Shown: piece after piece, positions 26,183 through 34,200 of the stretch
How positions within the stretch are numbered: the first letter of the stretch is position 1
Layout: each line of letters starts with the position of its first letter
Assembly (NCBI GenBank): GCA_902795045.1
Contig: CADBJU010000002.1
Location: 47,141-111,140 of the forward strand
Length of the DNA: 64,000 bases
Direction of reading: 5' to 3'
Origin: Oscillospiraceae bacterium
GTDB lineage: Bacteria; Bacillota; Clostridia; Oscillospirales; Oscillospiraceae
Position numbers and translations under genes: made by a program
The notes under the pieces: generated by a model
Told to the model about the DNA's origin: nothing
The model's database searches: none
Seen by the model: only the letters and a program-made list of their open reading frames with translations

Positions 26183-26223
26183 TGGTTTACGCAAACCATA
26201 GCACATAAGATTACGAAAGTAAA
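26183..26223 (-). promoter_or_regulatory. Promoter with overlapping operator for the XRE-polymerase operon
   Basis: The minus strand shows TTTACT (26218-26223), a 17-bp spacer and TATGGT (26195-26200). The perfect palindrome TGGTTTGCGTAAACCA (26183-26198) overlaps the -10 and extends toward the start site, the usual position of a repressor operator. Confidence 0.6.
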
Positions 26224-26390
26224 TAGTTTAAAATCACAAAATAATAGAGCGAAGATTTGTTGAATATCTTTTCCGCAGACAAAAGGGAGGGGCGGGCAAC
26301 ATGACCGATGGGCACGGCCAGCTCCTTCGTTTTCAGTCCCCGCAGAATACTTTACCCGCAAGACTATCCTGCCTTAGGGAGATCGAAAAA

Positions 26391-26448
26391 ACAGAAAAAA
26401 GCGCAAAACCGGGCATCTTCAAGTGCCCGGTTTTGCGCTTTTTTCTGT
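26391..26448 (-). terminator. Very long terminator hairpin after folD
   Basis: A perfect 25-bp stem (26391-26415 with 26424-26448) has an 8-nt loop; the arms contain AAAAAAGCGCAAAACCGGGC and its complement. It lies 10 nt beyond the folD stop. The A/T-rich arm ends would terminate transcription in either direction. Confidence 0.8.
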
Positions 26449-26457
26449 TATGCCGTG

Positions 26458-27315
26458 TTAATGCCGGGGCAGCAGCCCCATGTGGAGCTTTGCCAGCGTG
26501 AGAACGTTTTGCATGAGCATAGCCCGCGTCATCGGGCCGACGCCTCCGGGCACCGGCGTAATGTGGGAGCTGATATCCTTAACCTCGTCGAAGCACACAT
26601 CACCCGTAAACGTCCCGGTGGCAGGATCGCGGTTCATGCCGACATCAATAACGACAGCCCCGCGCTTCACCATGTCTGCGGTGATGAGTCCCCGGTGTCC
26701 CGCCTCAACGACCAGAATGTCCGCCTGGCGCGTCATGGCGGCGAGATCCTTCGTGTGGCGGTGACAGAGGATCACGGTGCCGTGTCGCTGAAGCAGGAGC
26801 AGAGCCATGGGCTTCCCGACAATATCGCTTCGCCCGACCACGACACAGGTTTTGCCGTCCACGGGAATGTGGTAGAAATCCAGCATTTCGGCGATCCCGG
26901 CGGGGGTGCACGGCCAGATCACGGGGTCCCCGTGAACCATTTGCCCCACGTTGAGCGGGTGCAGGGCATCTGCGTCCTTTTCGGGATCAATGGCCTCCAG
27001 GATGCGGCGCTCATCGATCGATTCCGGCAGCGGAAGCTGGACCATAATGCCGTCGATGGCAGCGTCAGCGTTGAGCCTGCCGATGATTTCGAGCAGCTCT
27101 TCTTCCGAGCATGAGGCGGGAAGATCGACGCGCCGCGAAAGAAAACCGCATTCAGCACAGTCTCTGGCTTTGTTGCTCACATAAAGCTGTGAGGCCGGAT
27201 CCTCTCCGACAAGGATAACGGCAATGCCCGGCCTGCGCGGCAATTTCGCAGCCTCTTCCCGGATATCCTGCCGGACCGATGCTGCGAGAGCTTTCCCATC
27301 AAGAATCGTGGACAT
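26458..27315 (-). CDS. folD: Bifunctional methylenetetrahydrofolate dehydrogenase/cyclohydrolase (FolD)
   Basis: A 285-aa cytoplasmic enzyme that interconverts 5,10-methylene-, 5,10-methenyl- and 10-formyl-tetrahydrofolate with NADP+. The catalytic Lys lies in LYVSNKARDCAECGF near residue 50. The folate pocket is in GIMVQLPLP, and the nucleotide-binding segment is GRSDIVGKPMALLLL. The signature TPVPGGVGPMTRAML is near the C-terminus. Length and motifs are normal. GGGAG precedes the ATG. It is a single-gene unit with a TATACT -10 at 27386-27391 and a strong terminator. Confidence 0.96.
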   Translation of the reverse strand: MSTILDGKALAASVRQDIREEAAKLPRRPGIAVILVGEDPASQLYVSNKARDCAECGFLSRRVDLPASCSEEELLEIIGRLNADAAIDGIMVQLPLPESIDERRILEAIDPEKDADALHPLNVGQMVHGDPVIWPCTPAGIAEMLDFYHIPVDGKTCVVVGRSDIVGKPMALLLLQRHGTVILCHRHTKDLAAMTRQADILVVEAGHRGLITADMVKRGAVVIDVGMNRDPATGTFTGDVCFDEVKDISSHITPVPGGVGPMTRAMLMQNVLTLAKLHMGLLPRH

Positions 27316-27385
27316 TTTATATCTCCCTTCTGTACACTGTGCATCCGCGGCTTTTCAAAACGTGTGCGGAATAGGTGCCGCATCA

Positions 27386-27391
27386 AGTATA
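27386..27391 (-). promoter_or_regulatory. Extended -10 of folD
   Basis: TGTTATACT on the minus strand, about 70 nt before the ATG. The -35 is unclear. The leader can form TGCGG/CCGCA but does not look like a tetrahydrofolate riboswitch. Confidence 0.45.
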
Positions 27392-27431
27392 ACACGATTC
27401 CCGATTGATTGCCATAGGGATATCTGCACTA

Positions 27432-27460
27432 TTGCACCCCGGACGCTTCTATGTTAAAAT
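27432..27460 (+). promoter_or_regulatory. Promoter of the secreted DUF3574-like protein
   Basis: TTGCAC (27432-27437), a 17-bp spacer and extended TGTTAAAAT with the -10 at 27455-27460. Confidence 0.6.
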
Positions 27461-27484
27461 TGTAAAAAAGAATGGAGAGTGAAA

Positions 27485-27562
27485 ATGAATTACATTCATG
27501 ATCTGACATGCTCGGGGCATGGGCTTTTGCCGAAAATGTCGGTCAAGGAATATGTACGATGA
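27485..27562 (+). CDS. Possible 25-residue leader ORF
   Basis: It begins MNYIHDLTCSGHGLLPKMSV and ends VKEYVR, and it has a good GGAGAG ribosome site. It is the first reading frame after the promoter and ends 16 nt before the secreted protein's start. I do not recognise it. It could be a leader peptide, a gene remnant or chance. Confidence 0.3.
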   Translation: MNYIHDLTCSGHGLLPKMSVKEYVR

Positions 27563-27578
27563 AAGGAATGGATACCTT

Positions 27579-28244
27579 ATGAAAAAACTGATTGCGTGTG
27601 TTTTGCTCGTCATCTTCGCGGCTTTCCCTATGACCGCGTACGCCGAAGAGTGGGACATGTCCGTGCCCACAGAGCTCACGGCAGAGATCCGGGAACTGTT
27701 CGACAGGGCGATGACGGATCTGGTCGGTGTTGGCTATACGCCTGTCGCGGTGCTCGGGGAGGAGAGCGGCACTTACTGCATCCTCTGCAAAGCCACCGCC
27801 GTCTATCCCGGCGCTGCACCTTATAATGCACTTGTATACGTGAATGAGAACGGGATCCAGAACATCTATGAGCTCTGGATAGACAAGCATGCGGAAAAAC
27901 AGGAGCCCACCGAAGCCGAGCCGGGAGATCCCGATATCCAGTACGTTATGTATCTCGGCACGAACGATAAGGATACCAACAAGCCGGTGTTCACCCAGGC
28001 TGAAGCCAAAGAGAAAGCGAAGGAGATCCTGATCCGTCATTTCGGCGGCTTCACGATCCAGGAGGCGGACGGCGGCTGGATCGACGAGGGGACGTTATAT
28101 CAGGAGTACACACTGGTGATCTATCTGAGCGACACCACGAAGGAGGCCGTCCAAGCCGCCGCGGATGAGCTTATCGAGGTGTTTCGCCAGAGCTCTGTGC
28201 TGATCCAGGCCAATCCGACAAAGACGGAGTTTTACGGAGGCTGA
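27579..28244 (+). CDS. Secreted DUF3574-like protein
   Basis: A 221-aa protein with a signal peptide, MKKLIACVLLVIFAAFPMTA, probably cleaved after AYA. The C-terminal half (about residues 125-215) fits a DUF3574-like domain: VMYLGTNDKDTNKPVFTQAE, GGFTIQEADGGWIDEGTLYQ and a final helix. The N-terminal half, GVGYTPVAVLGEESGTYCIL with LVYVNENG, is a separate small domain seen in gut Clostridia. The function is unknown. GAAAGGAATGG precedes the ATG. It is transcribed from its own promoter behind a possible leader ORF. Confidence 0.7.
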   Translation: MKKLIACVLLVIFAAFPMTAYAEEWDMSVPTELTAEIRELFDRAMTDLVGVGYTPVAVLGEESGTYCILCKATAVYPGAAPYNALVYVNENGIQNIYELWIDKHAEKQEPTEAEPGDPDIQYVMYLGTNDKDTNKPVFTQAEAKEKAKEILIRHFGGFTIQEADGGWIDEGTLYQEYTLVIYLSDTTKEAVQAAADELIEVFRQSSVLIQANPTKTEFYGG

Positions 28245-28319
28245 GGCCGTACCGCACGATCTGCCTGCGGCAGGGTATCGAAAGCGGCATGGCGGAGAGC
28301 AGACGGCAAAGAAAGGGTG

Positions 28320-28445
28320 CATTGCAAAATGCGTACCATGTTGTCCTCCTGAGGAGCGAAGTGACGAAGGATCTTTCTCTTGATGGTTTTCGAAAACATT
28401 CGGAGAATGATCCTTCGCTTGCGCTCAGGATGACAGGCGTTTTGC
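28320..28445. repeat. Imperfect palindromic repeat element
   Basis: The ends ATTGCAAAATGC (28321 on) and GCGTTTTGCAG are inverted. Inside, TGTCCTCCTGAGGAGCGAAG and CTTGCGCTCAGGATGACA, with GACGAAGGATC and GATCCTTCG, continue the fold. It resembles short dispersed elements of clostridial genomes. No gene is visible within it. The surrounding 28245-28517 holds nothing else I can support. Confidence 0.55.
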
Positions 28446-28517
28446 AGCGTGCCCCAGACAAAGGAAGAGGCTATGGCAGCGCATACATCCGCCGTTTTGC
28501 GGGCGGGTGTTTTTTAC

Positions 28518-28546
28518 GATTGACAAATTAGCAGAAGCTAACTATA
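28518..28546 (+). promoter_or_regulatory. Perfect-consensus sigma-A promoter
   Basis: TTGACA (28518-28523), a 17-bp spacer and TATAAT (28541-28546). It drives the short ORF and the methyltransferase genes. It is the strongest promoter-like match on the plus strand of this window. Confidence 0.8.
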
Positions 28547-28591
28547 ATTCGCATAGAGAAGGATACTTGAAAACACGGAAGGGAAAATTCA

Positions 28592-28684
28592 ATGAAAGAT
28601 CATGCAAAGATCGACAGCGCACAGAAGGGGTGCATTATCCCGTTTTCCGGCGCTGTATTGCGGTACGGCGGCAAGGAGGGATAA
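28592..28684 (+). CDS. Possible 30-residue small protein ahead of the methyltransferase
   Basis: It begins MKDHAKIDSAQKGCIIPFSG and has GGAAGGG 8 nt upstream. Its last codons, GGCAAGGAGGGATAA, contain the ribosome site of the methyltransferase gene, which starts 2 nt later, so translation would be coupled. I do not recognise the peptide. Confidence 0.4.
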   Translation: MKDHAKIDSAQKGCIIPFSGAVLRYGGKEG

Positions 28685-28686
28685 GT

Positions 28687-29367
28687 ATGACAAGACATGA
28701 GGAGATACGGGAATCCTACAAAACGCTCGGTAGTATCGGCGGGGTCTACGACGGGATCGTCACGCGCTCGACGCCTCTGGGCAAGCTGATGGACAGTCTG
28801 ATCTGGGGCCTGGACGCGTCCCTTGCGGCCAAATGGCTCGACGACGCACTTGCTCCGATCCCGACGGATTTCGCCGGAAGCCTGCTGGAGGTCCCGGTGG
28901 GGACCGGCGTGCTGACGATGCCGGTCTATCGGAAGCTGCCAAACGCGGAAATCACCTGCCTGGATTACTCCGCCGATATGATGGAAAACGCAAAAAAGCG
29001 CGCGGACGCGCTCGGCGTTTCCAACGCGGCCTTTGTGCAGGGGGATGTGGGCGCGCTGCCCTTCAGGGACGAGAGCTTTGATATCGTCCTGTCCCTCAAC
29101 GGTTTTCACGCCTTCCCGGACAAGGAGGCGGCCTTTCGCGAGACGGCAAGGGTGCTGAAAAAGGGCGGCATCTTCTGCGGCTGCTTCTACATCAAAGAAG
29201 AATTCCGGCGCACAGACTGGTTCGTGAAGCACCTGTATGTGCCGAAGGGCTTCTTCACGCCGCCCTTTGAGACAAAAGCGAGCCTGGAGTCAAGGCTCAG
29301 AGAACTCTACACCGAGGTCAGCGTCCACACGGTACAGGCGGAAGGAATATTCAGGTGCAGAAAATGA
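28687..29367 (+). CDS. Class I SAM-dependent methyltransferase (UbiE/type 11-like)
   Basis: A 226-aa methyltransferase. Motif I is LLEVPVGTGVLTMPVY, with a Pro where many relatives have Gly. Next come ITCLDYSADMMENA (motif II acidic residue), VQGDVGALPFRDESFDIVLS and LKKGGIFCGCFYI. The substrate is unknown. It starts at ATG 28687 with AAGGAGGG upstream, transcribed from the consensus promoter at 28518. The following gene, a shortened methyltransferase-like protein, starts 18 nt after its stop. Confidence 0.8.
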   Translation: MTRHEEIRESYKTLGSIGGVYDGIVTRSTPLGKLMDSLIWGLDASLAAKWLDDALAPIPTDFAGSLLEVPVGTGVLTMPVYRKLPNAEITCLDYSADMMENAKKRADALGVSNAAFVQGDVGALPFRDESFDIVLSLNGFHAFPDKEAAFRETARVLKKGGIFCGCFYIKEEFRRTDWFVKHLYVPKGFFTPPFETKASLESRLRELYTEVSVHTVQAEGIFRCRK

Positions 29368-29384
29368 AAGAAAGGACAGCGAAC

Positions 29385-29603
29385 ATGAAAGCGGATTACA
29401 AAAACTGGATGCCGAAGGGCATGGTGCATGACATTTTCTCCAAAATGAAATACGGCGACATGGAAGCCTTCGTCGATAGGCTCTGCGGCCAGGGCTATGA
29501 AAAGGTCGAGCTGATCGACACCACGAAGGGCATGTTCATGTCTCCCTTTGAGGCGACATGGATGACGCTCTCCGGCTCGGCGCTGCTCGTCGGGATCAAG
29601 TAA
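29385..29603 (+). pseudogene. Shortened methyltransferase-like ORF (likely internal deletion)
   Basis: 72 codons. The start MKADYKNWMPKGMV resembles the N-terminus of a group of clostridial SAM methyltransferases. The rest, MEAFVDRLCGQGYEKVELID followed by GSALLVGIK, resembles their C-terminus. The whole SAM-binding core is absent, which suggests an in-frame deletion joining the two ends. GAAAGGAC precedes the ATG, so a small protein could still be made. Confidence 0.45.
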
Positions 29604-29659
29604 AGAATGCGCTGATAGATGCCCCCTGAGAGTCCAAAGAAAACGAAAACCGTTCAAAC

Positions 29660-29710
29660 AATACGCCCGCCGACTGTCTGCTTGTCAGACAGCCGACGGG
29701 CGTATTTTAT
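29660..29710. terminator. Bidirectional terminator between methyltransferase and transglutaminase genes
   Basis: AATACGCCCG and CGGGCGTATT form the outer stem, and CTGTCTG/CAGACAG the inner stem (29660-29680 with 29686-29706), with two mismatches. TTTAT follows on the plus strand. Confidence 0.7.
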
Positions 29711-29746
29711 GCGGAGATGCAGGCTGTGCCGGGCTAATAGTCTGAT

Positions 29747-32068
29747 TTACAGTCCCAGATGATAGCGGAACATCAGCCGCCGCAGAGGGCTGAGATCAGC
29801 CTGGACCCGTTCGGTCAGTGCATTGAGGGCCTCCAAAGAACGGCTCAGCTCCTCGTCACTGATGCTGTGGGGGCTGAAGCTGGCTTTCTCCGCAGCGGTC
29901 AGGACCGCTTCGGGCATCTCACCGCCGAAGCGGAGCACCCGCTGTGCCTCGCGGTATAGATAGACCGCGCGGAGCCTTCCGTCCGCTTCGTTAAGCCGGC
30001 GGCGGAGCCTGTTTCGCACAAACAGATACCGCCCGACCACGGCAAGCGCGGCCACGGCCAGAACACCCAGCACTGTCAGCAGGATTCTGTGCGTGCGGAA
30101 AAAGCTGCGTTTTTCTTTAGGCATACTGTCATGCCCGCCTTCCCGGGCGTCCTCCGGCTTTGGCGTTTCGCCGTTGGACGCGCCGGATCCAAACTCCCCG
30201 TTCTCCATACCGCGGCTTTCGGGATCTGAGGTGCTTTCACCGCCGTCGGAGCCTTTCGCCTGAGCCGTTTCGGCAGAACCGGTCCCGCCGCTGTCAAGTC
30301 CTGATTCCGAATCCGTGTCGGTGCTGCCGGACTTCTGATCGTCCGGAAGGGAAGTGTGGTCCGCACCGTCATCGGTCTGTGCACTTTCACTTTCGGGGAG
30401 AGTGGGGTCGGCACCGCCGCCCTCCGAAGAGCCAGCGCCGTAGGTGACCTCCACCGGGACCCAGCCGACGCCGTCCCGCCAGACCTCGACCCAGGCGTGG
30501 GCGTCTGCGGCGCGCACGATGGTCTCGGAACCTGCATGGGCCGTGATCAGAAAGCCCTCGCAAAGTCTGGCCGGGATGCCGAGCGCTCTGTAGAGGCAGC
30601 AGGCGGCCGTGGCGTAATGGATGCAGTAGCCGCGCCTTGCGCTCTGCAGAAAGTACAGCGCATAGTCGTCGTCCGGGTAGGGGTCGACGCCCAGATCATA
30701 GATGCTTCCTCGGCTGACATACGCCGCAACCTCCGCGATGATATTGTCGTCGGCCGCGTTGAGCCCGTTTTGCAGGGCCAGCGCGGTCAAAGCGGAGCGT
30801 GTGCTTTCAGGCAGCCTCGTGTAGTACTCGCGGGCGAAGGAACGGTACTGCAGCTCCTCCCACTGCAGGCTTTCCGGCAGCGGCCCGAAGCTCCCGCCGG
30901 TGAGCAGCAGGCACTGACCGGCGTAGGCGCTTCTGCCTTCGGCGGGAACAGCGGTGTCGCCGGAAGACGCGGTGACGGTGAAATAGGGGAGATACAGCGT
31001 ATCATACAGCCGATCCGCTTCGATCGCAAAGTCACAGCTCCGCACGGTGCCGAAGCCGGAAACCCCGGCCGCCGATACGGCGTAAGCGGCGTAGTTCAGC
31101 GCCTGGGAACCTGTGAGCGCCTCCGCTTTGCTCCAGCCGGTCCCCGTGTAGGAGCCGAGACTTCGGCCCCGAAGATACAGGCTGCCGTCCGCGCTGCCGC
31201 GGAATGTGAAAACCGCATGCCCTCTGGCGGAAAAATCGTATGGCCGGGACAGATCCAGCGTGTCCTGACCTCCATCCCATCCGCTGAGCGCGTCGCTTTG
31301 ACGTCCGGGTACTTGAAACATCTGCGGCATTTTCGGCAGATTGTCCCAAACAGACGAAACAGCGCCGCTCAACTGCTCCAAACGCTGCGACAGCTGGAGT
31401 GCCTTGTTATCCGGCACATAGTTCGACGGACTGTTGAAGTACAGGGAGACACCGAGCACCGCAAGGCAGGGGAGAAGCGTCAGCAGGACCGCGCGGCCTG
31501 CCGCGTTGTTCACGCGATAGCCGTCGCCGCTGATGATAAGCTCCGCCCAGAACAGGCACATTCCCAGAAGCAGAAACGCCGGGGGGTTCCTGTTCACGGC
31601 AAGGCACAGGGCAACAATGGGCAGGGTAAGCAGCAGACTCAGGCTGATACGGACGCTCTCGCCGGAAAGGACCATGGCGAGGTAGACGACCGCGATAAAC
31701 AGGATCAGAAGCAGCGCGAGCGTGTGGTTTCCTGCCGAGGGCTGAAAAGCGGTCCCGCTGCTCTCACTCCAGAAGCCGCCGGGCCAGTAAGAGCGGACGG
31801 CCAGCAGGATATCCAGCAGCTCCCGGGACAGATTTTCTTCACTGCAGCGGATCAGATACCACAGTACGCCCACGGCCGCGGATACGCCGGGGAAAAAACA
31901 GCGTCGGATAGAGACCGCCGCCCACAGCAGTACACAAAGCAGCGCAAGCCACTCATAGGCTTTGGGCGCGACAGTCAGGTGAAAGCTTTCCTGTATCAGC
32001 CGCAGCAGGCACTCTGAGCACAGCAGCATCAGAAACAGGTTCGCCGTGCGATTGAGCCATTTGTTCAT
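29747..32068 (-). CDS. Membrane-anchored transglutaminase-like protein
   Basis: A 773-aa protein with several N-terminal membrane segments (about 1-215) and an extracytoplasmic region. A transglutaminase/papain-like core has Cys in RRGYCIHYATAACCLYRALG (about residue 480) and His in AADAHAWVEVW (about 525); the third position sits in WVPVEVTYG, with Glu/Val rather than the classical Asp. A Ser/Asp/Glu-rich linker, a further membrane helix and a cytoplasmic tail (DUF4129-like position) follow. It is the last gene of a MoxR-DUF58-transglutaminase operon, a common trio of unproven function linked to surface protein handling. Its ATG overlaps the DUF58 stop. Confidence 0.85.
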   Translation of the reverse strand: MNKWLNRTANLFLMLLCSECLLRLIQESFHLTVAPKAYEWLALLCVLLWAAVSIRRCFFPGVSAAVGVLWYLIRCSEENLSRELLDILLAVRSYWPGGFWSESSGTAFQPSAGNHTLALLLILFIAVVYLAMVLSGESVRISLSLLLTLPIVALCLAVNRNPPAFLLLGMCLFWAELIISGDGYRVNNAAGRAVLLTLLPCLAVLGVSLYFNSPSNYVPDNKALQLSQRLEQLSGAVSSVWDNLPKMPQMFQVPGRQSDALSGWDGGQDTLDLSRPYDFSARGHAVFTFRGSADGSLYLRGRSLGSYTGTGWSKAEALTGSQALNYAAYAVSAAGVSGFGTVRSCDFAIEADRLYDTLYLPYFTVTASSGDTAVPAEGRSAYAGQCLLLTGGSFGPLPESLQWEELQYRSFAREYYTRLPESTRSALTALALQNGLNAADDNIIAEVAAYVSRGSIYDLGVDPYPDDDYALYFLQSARRGYCIHYATAACCLYRALGIPARLCEGFLITAHAGSETIVRAADAHAWVEVWRDGVGWVPVEVTYGAGSSEGGGADPTLPESESAQTDDGADHTSLPDDQKSGSTDTDSESGLDSGGTGSAETAQAKGSDGGESTSDPESRGMENGEFGSGASNGETPKPEDAREGGHDSMPKEKRSFFRTHRILLTVLGVLAVAALAVVGRYLFVRNRLRRRLNEADGRLRAVYLYREAQRVLRFGGEMPEAVLTAAEKASFSPHSISDEELSRSLEALNALTERVQADLSPLRRLMFRYHLGL

Positions 32069-33003
32069 TCCGCATGCACCTCACTGCCGCGCACCCGGAA
32101 CACACAGCGCGCAGTGCGCATATCGAAGGCACAGGGCTGACGCATCGGAGAGGAAAGCAGCGAGATCAGGGCGGCGTCCGACTCGCTTTCATTTCCCACC
32201 GGGTACAGACTGTCGGCGACGATGAAATGGGGCTCTTCCCGCCGGAGAAGCTCTGAGGAGAGCCAACGCAGCACGGCAAGCCCCTCGTCGCCCGCGCCCG
32301 GCTCGTCCAGCACCAGAAACACGTCGCAGTTTTCAGGGGTAAGGGCTTCCCGCACGATCAGGCTGTCGGTTTTGGAGGAAAGCTTCCAGTGAATGCTGTT
32401 CGGCGCGTCCCCCGGACGGTAGTCCCGGAGATCGTGTTCTTCGGCAAAACCGCCGCCGTATTTCGGCTTGAGGACCCGAACGGCATCCAGGGCGGCGTCG
32501 AGATCCACCCGGGCCTCCTTCGCCTCAGGCAGCACCGCGCAGCTCAGTTCCGCATCAAAGCTGCGCCTGATCACAAACAGCCCCAGCAAATCCTGCAGCT
32601 CACAGCGCGTGATGCGGCAGCTTATGACGCCGCATTCCTCCGTGGGGAGCGGCAGCGCGAGCCGGGCGGACGAGAGACTGCGAAGACGGTAACTCTCGTG
32701 CGTGACGTTTTCGGTGTAGCGGTTGCAAAGCGTAAGCTGAAGCTTGACCGCGTGTACCGGAAGGAGCCGTTCGTTGGTGAAGCGGAGTGTGTATTCCGTC
32801 TTCGTACCGCGTACCACGCGGCCCGGTCCCTCAAGCCGGATCTTTAAGGCCAGCATGGACGGCAGACTCAGCAGGAACAGCACAGGGGGCAGTGCGGCGA
32901 CACAGGCGAAAAGCCACGGACCGGGCCAGGCGTTATACCAGACCTGAAAGAGCCAAACCGCACTGACGATCAATGCCCAGAGAACAATACGAAGCATCGG
33001 CAT
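32065..33003 (-). CDS. DUF58 domain protein (VWA-like)
   Basis: A 312-aa protein. Two membrane helices at the N-terminus are followed by a beta-rich domain and the DUF58 signature EEHDLRDYRPGDAPNSIHWK near residues 185-205, then a VWA-like segment with VFLVLDEPGAGD. DUF58 proteins pair with MoxR ATPases. It lies 1 nt downstream of the MoxR stop and overlaps the transglutaminase gene by 4 nt (ATGA), so the three are co-translated from one mRNA. Confidence 0.87.
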   Translation of the reverse strand: MPMLRIVLWALIVSAVWLFQVWYNAWPGPWLFACVAALPPVLFLLSLPSMLALKIRLEGPGRVVRGTKTEYTLRFTNERLLPVHAVKLQLTLCNRYTENVTHESYRLRSLSSARLALPLPTEECGVISCRITRCELQDLLGLFVIRRSFDAELSCAVLPEAKEARVDLDAALDAVRVLKPKYGGGFAEEHDLRDYRPGDAPNSIHWKLSSKTDSLIVREALTPENCDVFLVLDEPGAGDEGLAVLRWLSSELLRREEPHFIVADSLYPVGNESESDAALISLLSSPMRQPCAFDMRTARCVFRVRGSEVHAE

Positions 33004-33004
33004 A

Positions 33005-33949
33005 TCAGCGTATAGAGGGGGCCTTCACCCCGGAGAAGATTTCCTGCAGAGCAGATGCGCGGCTGTACGGATCGGGCAGATCCTGGGACCACAGCAGGCG
33101 ATGCTCAATGCAGTCCCGGAAGATGAATTTCACATCCCTGGGCAGCACATAGTCCCGGCCCTGCAGCCAGGCTGCGGCCTTGCTGAGAGAGGTAAGGGCA
33201 AGGGAAGCCCGGGGGCTTGCGCCCTGCGTGATGCGGCTGTCTCGGCGGGTGGCCTCGCACAGGCGGACGATATAATCGAGCACCTCGTCCTTGACAAAAA
33301 CACCATCGGCCTCCTTGCGGATGCGCATCAGCTCTTCCCGGCTCATTACCTGATGGACCGTGGAGGTGGAAATACCCCGCTGTTTGCGGCGCAGCATCTC
33401 GATCTCATCGTCGTGCGCCGGATACCCCATGCTCAGGCGCAGCATGAAGCGGTCCATCTGGGAATCCGGCAGCATCTGAGTGCCCCTGGCCCCGCTGGGG
33501 TTCTGGGTGGCGATCACGATGAAGGGCTGGGGGACGGAGTAGGTTTGGTTGTCCACCGTGACCTGCCCCTCCTCCATGGCCTGCAAAAGGGCAGACTGCG
33601 TGCGCGAGGTGGCGCGGTTGAGCTCGTCGGCAATGAAAAGATTACAGAGCACCGCTCCCTTCTGATAACGCATCTCGGAAGTGTTTTTGTCAAAGATGGA
33701 ATAGCCGGTGATATCCGACGGCAGCACATCCGGCGTAAACTGCACGCGGTTGTAGTCCAGTCCCAGCGCCCTGGACAGTGAGACCGCCAGCGTGGTTTTG
33801 CCCACGCCGGGGATGTCCTCCATGAGAATATGCCCGCCGGCCAGAAAAGCCAGCAGGACCTTGATAAGGACCTCGTCCTTGCCGACGATGACGCTGCCGA
33901 CCTCGCGGATGACGGACTGTATACGTGCGATAGAATCTGACTCGTTCAT
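33005..33949 (-). CDS. MoxR-family AAA+ ATPase
   Basis: A 314-aa AAA+ chaperone-like ATPase. Walker A is in EDIPGVGKTTLAVSLSRALG (about 43-62), Walker B in NLFIADELNRATSRTQSALL, and sensor 1 in VIATQNPSGARGTQML. A C-terminal lid domain contains ITQGASPRASLAL. MoxR proteins mature or activate partner proteins, often those carrying VWA/DUF58 domains. The start is ATG 33949, with CAGGAA upstream. Upstream in-frame codons lie across the promoter and are unlikely to be used. Confidence 0.92.
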   Translation of the reverse strand: MNESDSIARIQSVIREVGSVIVGKDEVLIKVLLAFLAGGHILMEDIPGVGKTTLAVSLSRALGLDYNRVQFTPDVLPSDITGYSIFDKNTSEMRYQKGAVLCNLFIADELNRATSRTQSALLQAMEEGQVTVDNQTYSVPQPFIVIATQNPSGARGTQMLPDSQMDRFMLRLSMGYPAHDDEIEMLRRKQRGISTSTVHQVMSREELMRIRKEADGVFVKDEVLDYIVRLCEATRRDSRITQGASPRASLALTSLSKAAAWLQGRDYVLPRDVKFIFRDCIEHRLLWSQDLPDPYSRASALQEIFSGVKAPSIR

Positions 33950-34000
33950 GGGATCGTATTCCTGTTCCTGTAAATTCAATCTTATAAGCGTTTTGCGGTC

Positions 34001-34029
34001 ATTATACCATGTTGATCGCGCCGTGTCCA
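34001..34029 (-). promoter_or_regulatory. Promoter of the moxR operon
   Basis: TGGACA (34024-34029), a 17-bp spacer and TATAAT (34001-34006) on the minus strand. Confidence 0.7.
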
Positions 34030-34054
34030 CTGTGCCCGGAAAAACAGGAACGCG

Positions 34055-34083
34055 TTGTTTTTGGACGCGAAATGTGGTATGAT
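34055..34083 (+). promoter_or_regulatory. Promoter-like sequence pointing into a degraded region
   Basis: TTGTTT (34055-34060), a 17-bp spacer and TATGAT (34078-34083). No intact gene follows; only the remnant near 34201-34392 and a terminator are seen. It may be the old promoter of a lost gene. Confidence 0.45.
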
Positions 34084-34200
34084 CTGCTCAAAAGAACAGG
34101 CAGGAGCCCGCGCCTGTCCGGTATGCAGTCTTATTCATGCCCGGCAGGAGCATGATCTATTCCCCCGGACGGCGGTCGGAGAGAAAGGGAAAACACGAGG

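Noticed and set aside
26316-27400. Tetrahydrofolate riboswitch in the folD leader
   Set aside because: The short leader lacks the conserved core; only a small hairpin is visible.
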